Origin: Monarcha castaneiventris obscurior
Taxonomy: Eukaryota > Chordata > Aves > Passeriformes > Monarchidae
NCBI GenBank assembly: GCA_026261815.1
Contig: JAMPIT010000230.1
Span: forward strand, 36,478,501-36,542,500
DNA: 64,000 nucleotides
Direction of reading: 5' to 3'
The position numbers and the translations under genes are program-made. The notes below the pieces were generated by a model that saw only the letters and a list, made by a program, of their open reading frames with translations, had not been told where the DNA came from and made no database searches. This document shows, piece by piece, positions 40,094 through 61,488 of the stretch; position 1 is the first letter of the stretch, and the number at the start of each line of letters is the position of its first letter.

Positions 40094-43000
40094 TAATTTG
40101 GACGGGATGCTAAAATATTTGCATAAAAAATGGCTCATGTAAATATTCAGCCAAACAGATTCATTTCGAGGTGACTGCATTATAGTAAGTAGTATATTGT
40201 TTTCCACGAGCCAATAGGCACTAGAAGTTGATTAATTTATAAGCAGTGGTGGTTTTCAGTCTCTGAAGTTGCCGACAACTTCTTAAGGTCAGGTCACATT
40301 TGGATTTTCTTGGTTTTCGAAGAAACTGTTGGGGTTGTGAGATCAGATGGGAGTCATTTGACAAAAAGCACTTTGAGGAAAACTCAGGCTTGCTTCTAAC
40401 TTCAGTATTTTTAGTGAAAAGGCCAGTGTTATTATACCTGTGCTATTTGGAACCTGGCCTTGAAAAGGTTTAAATGCATTCTGTTTAACTGGGCAGCAAG
40501 CGCCTGCCCTGCCATCCCTGTGTCCTGCATGGTTTTATTTCTCTGCAGAGCTGCAGTCAGGGGTCCAAACCCCTGCAGAGGGAAAGACAGAACACTCTGT
40601 TTTTTCAGCCTAGATGCAGGAAATATTTCTGAGCGGGACCCTGCCAGTGCCAGCCATAACTTGTGGCTGCACAGCACCAGGCTTCTAGAGGCAGGGGGGG
40701 AAACTGAGCCCCAGCACCCAGCAAATGATGCTCCTCACCTACCAGTGCCTGAACTCATGTCCCTCCACCTAGGACAGCTTTGGTTTGGGGTTTGTGTGCA
40801 AAGATAGCTATAACCCTAGTGCCTGTCCAGAGAAAAATTTAAAAATCAAATCTTTTTGATGATGTATTTGAGCTTTTAAAATGAGTTTGCCACAAATCTT
40901 ACAAGGAATGGTGTCCCAATGCTGTTTCGAGGAGGAATACTTGTGAGTGGGCACTAATACACTGTTGAGAACCACCCCCTTAGTTTTGACCAAGACCACA
41001 TTGTACCTTTTTTTCACCTGAATATTTTGTGTAGACAAGTTCATTTTTATTTATGTTTCATGAGTAACTCCAGGAAGAAAAATACAGGTGTTAAAAAGTA
41101 ATTTGTAGAACAGCAGTCAAAGCTTCCACAATTAGTATCCTCCTCTATATCTTTCACTCTGTGGAGGAGATTGCCTGGGGAGGTTAGGTTGATGAGGAAA
41201 CTGTCTTCATTTCAACCTGGAGATCTGCTTTTTCCAAATTTGTTCTTCTTAAGCCTTTTTTATTAGTAATGAGTTCATGAATGCTTTATACTTGCTGTCG
41301 GCAGATGGATCACATTTTTCTGTTGGGTTGTGTGGTCAAGTTTGTCTGGTAAGGACTGAGGCAGCCTCCTCTGCTTTCCTTCATGATGGGCTGTAATTAA
41401 ACCCTGGCTTATAAGGATGCACACCCTGCAGCTGTATAGCAGAACAACCGATTACTCAGTGCCATTAGCTACTGGTTATATTTTGGTAAAGTACAGATAT
41501 ATTTGGAGAAGGCTGTTTCTTCTTTTCCAGTGTTGGGTGACTTGTTCATTTGGGCCATTTTGTTTCTGGCCCTGTCAGGCTGGTGGTAGGAGAGTAATGG
41601 CATCGGTGGCTGTGGGTGTTAAATCACCTGCAGCAGCACTGGATCAAGCTGGTGTGGCTGCCACAGAAGTTACCAGTCTTGGCTTTTCCTGCATCTTGCC
41701 AGCTAGAAAGCGATGACCAAATAAGCTGTAGAGTGACTCTTGAACCAGCGCAGCTCACGCTTTCTGCCTGTTGAATTAAACCAAAAATAGATACCATAGA
41801 TGCCTGTGTTGTTGTTGTTAGCCACATCAGCAATTACCCCAGAGCCAGGCATCACAGTTAGGGGAATATCAAAGCAAGAAAGGAGTGAATATTGCCATCA
41901 ATTTTCTTTTTGGCAAGTAAACAAATGTACATACGCTTGCCATGCTTGCCATTTCAAGCAGTGTTAATGATCAGAAGTGTAGAATATAAAATAGCAGTGT
42001 TTATTGATAACTTGAAAGGTTTTACTTATCCAAATAAATAACTTGAAATGCTTCTTCTGTGTCCAGTAGCTTAAGGAAAAGATGTGGAGAGTTTTTATTT
42101 TCCTCTTTGATGGTAGTATTAAATATCTCCTAAATCAGAGGAGCTAACCTCAGGATGAGGCTTGTCTGTGCAAGAGCTGCAGAAAACTTTTGCCAGGGGT
42201 TACGTGATTAAGGAGGCATTTTTCAGTTCTGAGTGAATCTGAGGTATTTTCATAACATTAGCATCTATAACACATTGGTTGTGCAAGGAATTTATGACCA
42301 GCCCTTACTGCCTGCCCTACCACTCCCTGATCATACAGCCAGAAAGTCTCCCAGTTAGCTCTGAACGATGGGGGTTTTGTCTTTTGAACTGCTCACGTAT
42401 CTCGGTGAGCACTTTGAGGAGAGCCAACTTTATAGCTTACCATGATTGCATCTTCAGACAAATGCATTGTGGGCACAGAGCTATCATCTGCGGCATCAAG
42501 TTTACAGCTTCCCTGTAGGGTGTAAACATGTGGCTGGTTGAAGAGTTTTAACCTCTCCAGCCCTGCAACAAGTATGAAATTGCTAACTATTCTTCCATAA
42601 TGCTGCGATGTTGACTGAAACTTGACCCTAGTGCTTGCTGAAACAATTTTCAAAATCTGAGTGAGAAGGTTAAACAGTGCTGTCAAATTTCCAAATGTCT
42701 GTTGCAGAAATACTTTTGCTGAATATCTGTGGGTTGAGCTCTAAAATGCTTAAAGTAATCCTCTTTTTTTTTCTTCATTATTACATGATATTATTTAAAG
42801 CTTGGGGTTTAGTGCAGATAAAGAAATTAACTTGGGTTTTGCCTTTTTTCTGTGCCACCTAACCTTACCATTTATGGCTATTTTTTTTACTTGTCGAAGG
42901 AGGAGTTCAGTCAAATGGTGTTCCTTAAGTACAAACCAGACCTCTAGGTTTCTTTAATTTCTGTTCAAGATCATTGTAATTACTTGATTATTTTCACAGC

Positions 43001-43586
43001 TGTATCTGAGTAAGAAAAAAAGTGCTGTAATTGGCAACTTTTACAGGTTCACCACTCAATAACCTGATACTGGAACTCTTCCACCTGCAGAAGCCTCATT
43101 AATTGCTGTAGGAGTTTCAGCAGTTAAGAGACCTGGGTTTCAAATTATTTTTCTTTTGAGGTACAGCCTTCAAACTAGAGAATCTCTACAGTAACAAAAA
43201 TAGATGGGACCTTCAGGCTGAGAGAGTCTGTTTGTTATTGGATGAGTGTCTGACTTCCAAGTGGATCTGTTAGGAAGGCTGTTGTTTACCCAAGTCATTA
43301 CTTACATTCATAAGCTCAAACCATTTTTATTTGAGCTTTTTTGTAAAATCTAGGACTTAATTTCCTGAATGCTCTTACTAGTTCTAGCTTTGTTTATTTT
43401 GGCCTTAGGTTGCATTAGACAATTAGTTTTTATTTAACAGATGAGTCTTATGTTGCAAGAAACAGTACTAAATTGTAGTAAGATTGAGTCTTTAAGGATG
43501 CCATACTCCAGCCATAGCTTTGAATTTATTTTGTTATTTTAAACAACATTTGTGCCTGTCTCTAAGGTTTATGGAAAGCTCAGAAG
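40094..43586. other. Intron upstream of the finger-2 exon
   Basis: AAGGTCAGGTCA, overlapping half-sites, lies upstream near 40285. A 9-bp tandem duplication (GCTTGCCAT) lies at 41935-41952. GGTTCACCACTCA near 43046 recalls the first half of the RARB2 DR5 element but lacks the second half-site. No exon recognised. Confidence 0.6.
41935..41952 (+). repeat. 9-bp perfect tandem duplication
   Basis: GCTTGCCAT is repeated twice head to tail. Confidence 0.85.
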
Positions 43587-53635
<10,049 letters not shown>

Positions 53636-53753
53636 ATGGATTAAAACATCACTTAATCCATGTGATGGATTAATCCATCACTTAATCATTCAATTTAGTA
53701 TACTAAATTGAATGATACTTCGGTGATAAAGGAAAGCATTTTAGGAATGCTTT
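53636..53753. repeat. Cluster of four inverted repeats including a 32-bp perfect palindrome
   Basis: Within 118 bp: IR1, ATGGATTA/TAATCCAT (53636-53643 and 53654-53661); IR2, a perfect 20-bp palindrome at 53662-53681 containing TGATGGATTAATCCATCA; IR3, a perfect 32-bp palindrome with no spacer at 53685-53716, centred on AGTATACT; IR4, AAAGCATT/AATGCTTT with a 5-nt loop (53733-53740 and 53746-53753). IR1 and IR2 share the GGATTA word, and CATCACTTAATC is directly repeated at 53647-53658 and 53676-53687. A 16-bp perfect zero-loop arm is very unlikely by chance even at this AT content. Cruciform-prone DNA, template-switch inverted duplication or a tiny decayed element are possible origins. Confidence 0.95.
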
Positions 53754-56700
53754 AGACCACCTCACTCCTTCAGCAGTGAGCACACACACAATTTGTCAGA
53801 TGGCTGAGGGGTGCCAGGTCCCTGGCACAGAGCTGGGCTCTCTTCCCTTGGCAAGTGGTTTTGGTGAAGACATCACTGCGCGGTTGAAGGAGCAGGAGAG
53901 GACATCATTCCTTGACACACCGGTCGATCCAGGGACACTCTTTTCACCTGCTCTGTCTCCTCCTGTTTCCGTCATTAACAGGTTTTCTGCTGTCAGTCAG
54001 CCCTGGTGCAATGGGTGCTGCTGCAAAACCTTTTCTTCTTCCCACCTCTCCTTGTTTTTAACTCCCAACTAGGTGATTACAGTTTGCATCATGGAAATAG
54101 TAATGCAGCGTAAGAGGGGCAGAAAAAATGGAAATTGCCAGGAAGTCCGAGAGTTTATGAGCAGTTTTACATTTCAAAGAATCCACAAGTTACATATACT
54201 CTTATGAAGTGCAGTAATTTAATATACTGTGTACTTCTAGAGAATGTTCCAGTGGCAAAGACTGAATCTATTTTTTATAGTTTTAAAAGTTAAGATGTTA
54301 GCTAATACGTAAGAGTTTGTTCTATATATCAAGAAGGCTGATAGTGGCATTGCACAGGTTTTTAGCCATTTTGTAAGCTGGAGACACCAGTAGAGGAGGC
54401 ATCAGCCCAGGACAAATCCTTATGTGCTGATCTGCTGCACCTCACATGTTCAGCATCCCTTACTGCAGTGTAGCTGTGTGAGCTGCTGCTTAATGCAAGG
54501 ACTACCTTTCCCGTGTTTCTCTTGCCATAGCACTTCTTCTAGGTGACCTGTGACATGGTATGTTTTGATTTTAGTGGAGACACAAAAATCAAAAAAAAAG
54601 GGGGGAAAGGCTGGGAAAAGCCACTCAAAAAAGTGTCACATCTGAAATTTCATCAAGGAGCTTTTTTTTTCTGATACAGGAAAGTTGTTGATGCTGGAAG
54701 ATGAAGCATTAGATGTAGGGGAGCTGGAGTTGCTCTCTGACAGTACTGATCTGCCTCTGTTGGGCAGGGAGCTCTTGTGTTTCCAGTTAGGGATCTTGTG
54801 AAGATTGGTGAACAAGTCCAGAGCTCAGTATGTGTTTGGCCTTGTAGTCCACATTGTACTGTGCTGCACCATCTGGTTATCCCATTGAGTAGCTCCAGGA
54901 TCAAACCCGCGTGATCCAGATCCCTGGAACAAGTGACCGTTAGTTCATGAGAGCCTTTTGACAGCACTTTTTTACAAGGAAGAGGTTTGATTTGCCCTTT
55001 CAGTAATTTGAAAGAGAAGCTCAATGTATACTTTTTTTCTGCCCCCCCTGCCTTCTTTGGATGCCTCTTCAGGGGAGCACTGCTATTAAATCAGAACATC
55101 CAGAAAATAATTTTAAGTGGAAAAGGAATGAAAATAATAATAATAATAATAATAAAACAAAGACAACAAATAAAAGCAAGAGGATAGTTGTTACTAAGAA
55201 AAAGAAGCCCTATTATGTTCAAACCTCACTCATAACACAAGGAAAAGTAAACAGGGCCAGAGGAGAATAAGCATAAATATTTTATTCCTTTAATTCTGAA
55301 GAAGGCTTAAATCCTGTTTGTCCTCAAAAGAGAGTCAAAGCCTTTTCTTGGCAACTTTTCCTGTTGTTTTCTAAGTCAGTTACAGCTATTTCACATGTTT
55401 ATTAGGAACATTTTTCCTACTAGAATTTAGGCATTGTAAGGTGTGAACATGCATAAACAGACACATCATCTGCCTCTCAGAGGGTATGCAGTATAAACCC
55501 ATGAGGTCTGGGGTCTTCTTTCTTGGCTGGGGGAGTGAGGTGGGGAGGTAACCCTCTGATAAAGGGGCCTTGCACTAATGGAGGAGGAATATTTAAAAAT
55601 ATTCCCTATAAACCAGGGTGTGGGAAAAATGAGGCAATTAAGAGGAATCACTAGATATCCTGTCTTAACAGTTTATTATATATATTTTTAATGAGTATTT
55701 AATCCCTAATGCTGTGTGATGGATTAGAAAAGAGGGGGACTCAGGCCTCTTTCTGTGCATACTTTTATGTTTCCCCTTCATTGAACATTTTCTCTGGGCA
55801 AATTGTTTAACTTGAGCTGGTTGGAGGTGTTCCAGCACAACAAAGCTTTGCTGAAAATAACATTGGGTTGAATCCCAAAATAAAGAGTTGTCTGTTGTGT
55901 TCAGATTTGCAAAATTTCGAGATGAGTTACAAGGCGGGCTGGGAAGGAGCCTTGTCTGTTCCTGTCCTCCATGTTGTGCATCCCAGGCCCCAGAAGACTT
56001 GGCTGCGCTGTGTTTGCCCTGCAGCCTGGTACTCTGGGGCAGTCCTGCAGCTGGCTGGGCAGGTGGATGTTCATCAGCTCTTTTAGGAACTGAATAAACC
56101 TATGCTTTTGGAAATCTTGAGGTTTTTAGCCCATGCTTCCCATGGGGGTTGTAGCCCTAGAGCAATATCCTGAGCACCTCATAGAATCCCTTCTGTTAGT
56201 CTTTCATCTTGCACTTGCCACAGTCTTGGAGACGACCATCCTAGCTGGAAGCAGTCACCCACCCTGTGTACAATGAGTTCAGGGCCCAATCCCACACTGG
56301 TGACGGACATGAAAGATTTGTCATCAGCATCACTGAGATAAGATGGGGGTAGCAGCCACCTGTGATGCCAGATGATCCTTGCTGGGTAGTCACTTCTAGT
56401 GCTGACTGGGGACCACCACCCTCATTTAGTCAAGGACCAGCTGTGTGTTGTATTCAGTCTCCTTGCCCAGCCCTTGGCTTCCCTTTCAGACGTCATCTCA
56501 TGTCCAAGTTGCAGCCTTTGTTTTCATGGAGAAGTCTGGGAAAACTAGGTCAGTTTATCCAAGTAGAAATTATTATTTTATTGAGTTAACTCTGTGTTGA
56601 CCTGCTGCCTGTTTGCCTTCTCAAAATGAACTCCCTTGTGTGCACTAAGTCTTGCCCTGGAAGTTGCAGAGCCCTCACTAATCGCTTTGATTTCAAATCA

Positions 56701-58480
56701 AAAATAAAAAGGCTGCTTTTCTTAGTATCTTTCTGTTTCCTGGAAACAAGTGTCTGTCTGCTTTGCTTCTTGTGTGATCACCACATCAGGCTGGTCTGGT
56801 GTGCTGTGAAAGCACTTTAATGTAAAAAGGTTATGTGCTGGCTTTACTGGGGATATTTAAAAGATCTCATGGAGAAATCAGGATTTGATTCTGCTTGACC
56901 CTGACTGACAGAATTAAGCTCTTTAAGCCAGTTGTGTAGTTACTAGAACAACTTCTTTTTTAAGTAATCTGGTCCACTTACTCCTGCTATTTCAGAACTT
57001 CAGTCCCAGACAAGAAAGCTTTTTCTTTTTTTTTTTATTTTTTCTGTAATGAAAGCATATTTGGAATGTATTTTAGAGAACTTTTTTGGCATTGTACATA
57101 AAATATATCAAAATAGACAGTCTGGTAATTAGGTGCAGGCTTGTGGAGTGATTCATGTCATAACGTGAGCGTGGAAACAGCTGAGGTTGCTGCAGGTGTG
57201 TTAAGGGAATTCGACCCCGTAATGCCATGATGCTTTTGCCTCTGCATAAACCAGGAATACAAATGTCCAGAGAGCCTGCATTAATAGGTGAGAAGCAGTA
57301 TTTCTGCATGTGAATTATGGATGGAGAAGTATTTATTAAAGGCAAAAACAAGAGCCTTTGTCTCCCAAGGCACGTTTTGCTTTGAAGAGTGGCATTAAAG
57401 CCTGCTGCTGTCCCAGGCACGGGGATCCCAGAAGTGAGCTGGGGCTTCAGCTGCTGCCCATTAAGCCTGGCTGGAGCTCAGAGCTGAGTTATGCCATGCA
57501 TGGGCAGAAAGGGATCCCAATAAAAGCCTGGGAGGCAAAGGCCTTTCAAGTGCCTCGGCTGGCAAGGGTAGCAGTTTGGGGTGGGCAGTGAGATGCTAAA
57601 GCTGAAAGTGAATAGACTTGTTTACCTGCAGCAGCAGCCAGCTTCAGCAGGGCTTTCCCGGAGCCTGCTGGCTGGCTTGCCGTGGCTTTCCTGAAGTCCT
57701 GAGATGGAAAGAAAAAGAAGTCCCCTGACCTCACTCCTTACTTTCTCTTTAGTTTACAGTTGGTGAAAACAGGACTATGCAATCTTCAAAAAAAAAAAAG
57801 CCCCACCCCAACAACAAATCTGCAGATTGTTTATTCCAACTGCTCAGCTTTTGGGAAGGGAGAGGATGTAAACAACACACTAAAATGCAGTGAAATGCAA
57901 CAGTATTGTTTGGGCATGTTATTTTCCCCTTTGATGAAGCTTTTTTCATAGTATTATGGCAAAACAGCTTTAACAACAGGCACTGTTCTTTAAAAAATCA
58001 AACCCACCTGCAGTCCAAGCCCCCTGGCCAGTGCAGATGTGTGCCCACCAGCTGTATTGGACTGTGCTTCAGTGTGAGGCTTAAACAGGCAATTTTTTCT
58101 GGCTGATCTAACAGCGCTTCTAGGTCCACCTGGCTAAGTGATAACAGTTCTTTTCTCCTGCTGCTTCAGCCAGCCAGGAGGGTAAGCCTGAGCTGGGAGG
58201 CTGAGCATAGGTGTGGGGCACATACTCTGTCCCCCTTGCCCTCCACTTTGGGAGTCAATCCTGGCACCTTGAGAGATGGAAATAACTCCCAACTGCAATT
58301 CTATTTTATTTTGTTTTAGTAGGAGGAGCATGAACAAGCGTTTGCATTTAGGAAGGAATGTGTGTAAGTTCTTAATGGCGTGTTTTCCACATTCGCTTTG
58401 GAGGAATAGGTAAATAGATTCTGAGCTATTTCTTTGCTTTTATTGTCCCTGGCCTAGTGGGAGGCCTGGGCTGCAAGCTG
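53754..58480. other. Intronic sequence, no gene seen
   Basis: (AAT)n microsatellite at 55133-55155 and A12 at 57788-57799. AGGTGACCTGTGACA near 54541 contains opposed half-sites. GC rises after about 57180. No exon recognised. Confidence 0.6.
55133..55155. repeat. (AAT)n microsatellite
   Basis: About seven to eight uninterrupted AAT units. Confidence 0.9.
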
Positions 58481-58680
58481 CCGAGGCTGTAAGGCAGGCA
58501 AGCGCTGCGATTCAAGACTGCAGCTCCCTTCCTTGAAGCATGCCGGGAACAACTGTTCTGCACCTTCATGAGCTCAGTTTACGGTTGCGGGAGGCGATGT
58601 GCTCCTGCGCCTGATGAAGCACCGCGCACACAAAGCCTCTTCAGACGTGTTGGCAGCTCTCTCGCTAGATGCACCTTTAC
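58481..58680. promoter_or_regulatory. Small CpG cluster
   Basis: Twelve CpGs in 200 bp by hand count. In 58501-58680 about 56% of bases are G or C and CpG observed/expected is about 0.8. This stands out against CpG-poor intron on both sides. No TATA box or open reading frame of note. It could be a small unmethylated regulatory element or a fragment of something older. Function not determined. Confidence 0.4.
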
Positions 58681-61360
58681 ACAATTGCACAAGCCACCAG
58701 GAGGTACAAATGTGAAATTCAGCCTTGGGGGCAAAACAAAGAAATGAAACTTAGGTATGAATGCGGTGTTATCCATCTGCAGATACAGATATTAGACCTG
58801 ATCTCCCACTACGCTACTGTAGTGTTGCACTAATAGGACTCTGCTGCGATCGGTGGAGTAGCACCACTGCAAGACAAAAACAGCAGTGGGGATAAGTTGG
58901 GGCTGTTATTTTTAATTCTGGTGAATAATGTAGGAGTGAACCCTGTTTGGGGAAGGCCAGACTGTGTTCACTGCATGAAACCACCCATAATAAAAGGGAG
59001 AAATGCAGTGACATGCTGTTCTCCTGAACTTCTGCTCTTCCTTCTGGGGAGCCATTGCCCTTAAGTCCTGAGTGTCCATGTGCAAGCAAAAGGAAGGGGC
59101 CTTCCAGCTCACCTTTTTTTGGTAGCCTTTCCATTTGCTGTCCCATAAAGTCAGTTTTTTCATGCACAATCAGAATTTGTCCTGTAGCTCAGACTAATTA
59201 ATTACATTGGATAAATATGCTTATTATGGAAAGTTATTTTGTGGAAGGAGTCAGTTAATGGCATTGTCAGGATAGAGGTTGCAATTTGTCGTGGTAGGTA
59301 GCTTGCCAGTTAAGTAAAAAGCAAGTCATGTTCTTTTCCTTGGTGTGTGTTAGGATAAGAAAGAAAATAGCTGCAGCAGGTTGAAGAGTGAAGTGCTACA
59401 GGCAGGCAGTGGCAGGAGTAGGGTGCAGTGTCTGGTCTTAGCTTACAGCCATACACTTCCTTGGCCATCAGATAATGCCCAGCAAATTGAAATGAGGACT
59501 TTGGATAACCCCAGCATCTCCCAGTTGTGAAGCATCATACTACCATGACTGTCTCCTAAGAGAAATTAATGTAATATCTGTAGATAAGTAGACTGAATTA
59601 CCTTTTGATGACCCTGGAGAGAAAGGTCAGATTCAGGATATTTTTACTCATAATCGGTTATCCATAAAGAGTTAGTGTACCAGGCTTCAAGACTGTAGCT
59701 CAAAAGGGCAGTTGCTTTGAGAAGGTAGTTTGAAAGGGCACCTCAACAGCTGAAATCAGATGAGACAGATTTAATGGCCTCTCAGTAATTTCTGACTGAA
59801 AGTTCAGAGTTTGAAATTTAGGGATTTCTTCTTCACCCAGCCTATGGTAAAAGAAATGCAGTGTAGCCTAATAGAAATGTATTTTCAGGCTGAGTATTTA
59901 GAAGAGTTTTTCAAGTGCTGCGTATAGCTTTGGTCACTTTAGCTGTAAGGAAGAGAAGGAATAATCGCTTTGTGTTTGTGGTCTTGTGTATTTTTAGCTA
60001 ATGTGTTAAGACACTGCAATTCCAGAAAAGCTGTCCTCCATTTCCCCAGAGTATTTTGGTTTAACCAGCTGCATGCAGAATTTTATCTAGACTGCCACAG
60101 AAGTTACTAGTGTATCCATTGGGATCTTGGCAGCCAAAACAGCAGATAGTAAGCACAACACTTTGCTTCCCTGAGGGTTTTAGTTTCATGGGGATTCTGC
60201 CACGGGCTGGCACTTCACTGTAGGTTACCTGCAGAAGCCCTGCAAATTTAGGAAACCTCCCCAGATAGAGTGATTGATTCCCAAAGCTCCTTCTCATTCT
60301 TGCACGGAGCAGGGAAGGGAAAGACTGGCAATATCCACCGTGTGATGCAATTACTAGCAAACCTGTTGCAAGTGGCATGGTAGATCTTAATAAAGGTTGT
60401 AAGTTTTATGTTGAGAGCAAGGAACTGACTGATCATGCAGAATACTGAGAGAGATGGGGCATGACTGGAGTGAGGAGGGAATGACACGTGTGGTTTAAAT
60501 TAACAGCTGCGCAAGATGTGCAGGGATGTTGCAAGACCTGCCTGTGGAGATACTCCATCTCACATATGGGAATTTCTGGCTGTATTGAGTAACTTGAGGG
60601 GATGTCTATGTGAAATACAAATGGAAACATACCAGTGAGTAAATTTTGTCCATATCAATGAGTATGGCTAGGCTATTTCCATTGCAGATATGTTGGTGGG
60701 TCTTCATGGGAAATATTAGTGATTTATTCTGCCTGCAATTGTTAATGCTAACAGCCTTCAATAGCTCTTTAAGCATCAGCTGCTTAGAGCATGTGGATTA
60801 TCCTATTTCACACTGGCAATTAGTTGATGATATTAAAGCACTTTGAAAATGGAAATCACAGGGCAAATGCTATTTAAACAGTTCATCATTTAATGTAGAA
60901 TCCCCTCTCTCCACCTATTTTGATTGCAGTAGGTAGGGAGATGGTAAGGGAGGCCAAGGAGTCTGCTTTCAGATCAGCCCCTGGTGTAAATGCTGTGCCC
61001 TGTCTGTCCTGCCTCTGGCTCAGCTGCTCCTCATCCTCTCCTCCTCTACCTGCCCACACCCATGTGCTGCAAAACACATTTTCTTCTGTTTTTTGGGGAT
61101 TTTTTCCCACTTGTTTACTGTCTTTCTGTTTTTACAACTTCTTCATTTCTCATTTGTTCTTAGGACCTCTTTGGAGAGTGTGTATGGGGGTTCCGTTTGT
61201 ATTTCTGGAGTCCTGATTTTTATTCTTTGGGTAGTTGTTACTTTGTGTGGCATGTTCTGCAGAACTTGAACCAGTCCTGAAATACTATAGTAAATGTAAA
61301 GGTAGGCATTAGTGGTGTATTCATACACTTGGAAACAGCTTATGGAATTTTGGTGAATTT
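58681..61360. other. Intronic sequence, no gene seen
   Basis: Unique-looking sequence with no exon or transposon signature. AAAGGTCAGATTCAGG near 59630 has only one good nuclear-receptor half-site. Confidence 0.6.
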
Positions 61361-61394
61361 GGGGGGTTTTTTTTGGTTTTTTTTTTTTTAGGTG

Positions 61395-61425
<31 letters not shown>
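61361..61425. repeat. G/T low-complexity tract ending in T29
   Basis: G-runs and T-runs alternate (GGGGGG, T8, GG, T13, AGGTGGG), then an uninterrupted T29 at 61397-61425. Read on the minus strand it is the same A/C tract class as 6481-6583 and 20129-20202. Confidence 0.85.
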
Positions 61426-61460
61426 CCTGTCCTTCTGCAGCATTCAAGACAAATGTGCCT

Positions 61461-61488
61461 GTAACCATTTGTTTGTAACCATTTGTTT
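61461..61488 (+). repeat. 14-bp perfect tandem duplication
   Basis: GTAACCATTTGTTT occurs twice head to tail at 61461-61474 and 61475-61488, shortly after the T29 run. Confidence 0.9.

Noticed and set aside
40285..40298. AAGGTCAGGTCA as a tandem response element
   Set aside because: The two half-sites overlap by one base, so they cannot be bound together.
43040..43060. GGTTCACCACTCA as a DR5 retinoic acid response element
   Set aside because: The first half-site and part of the spacer match, but the base run after the 5-nt spacer (CAATAA) is not a half-site.
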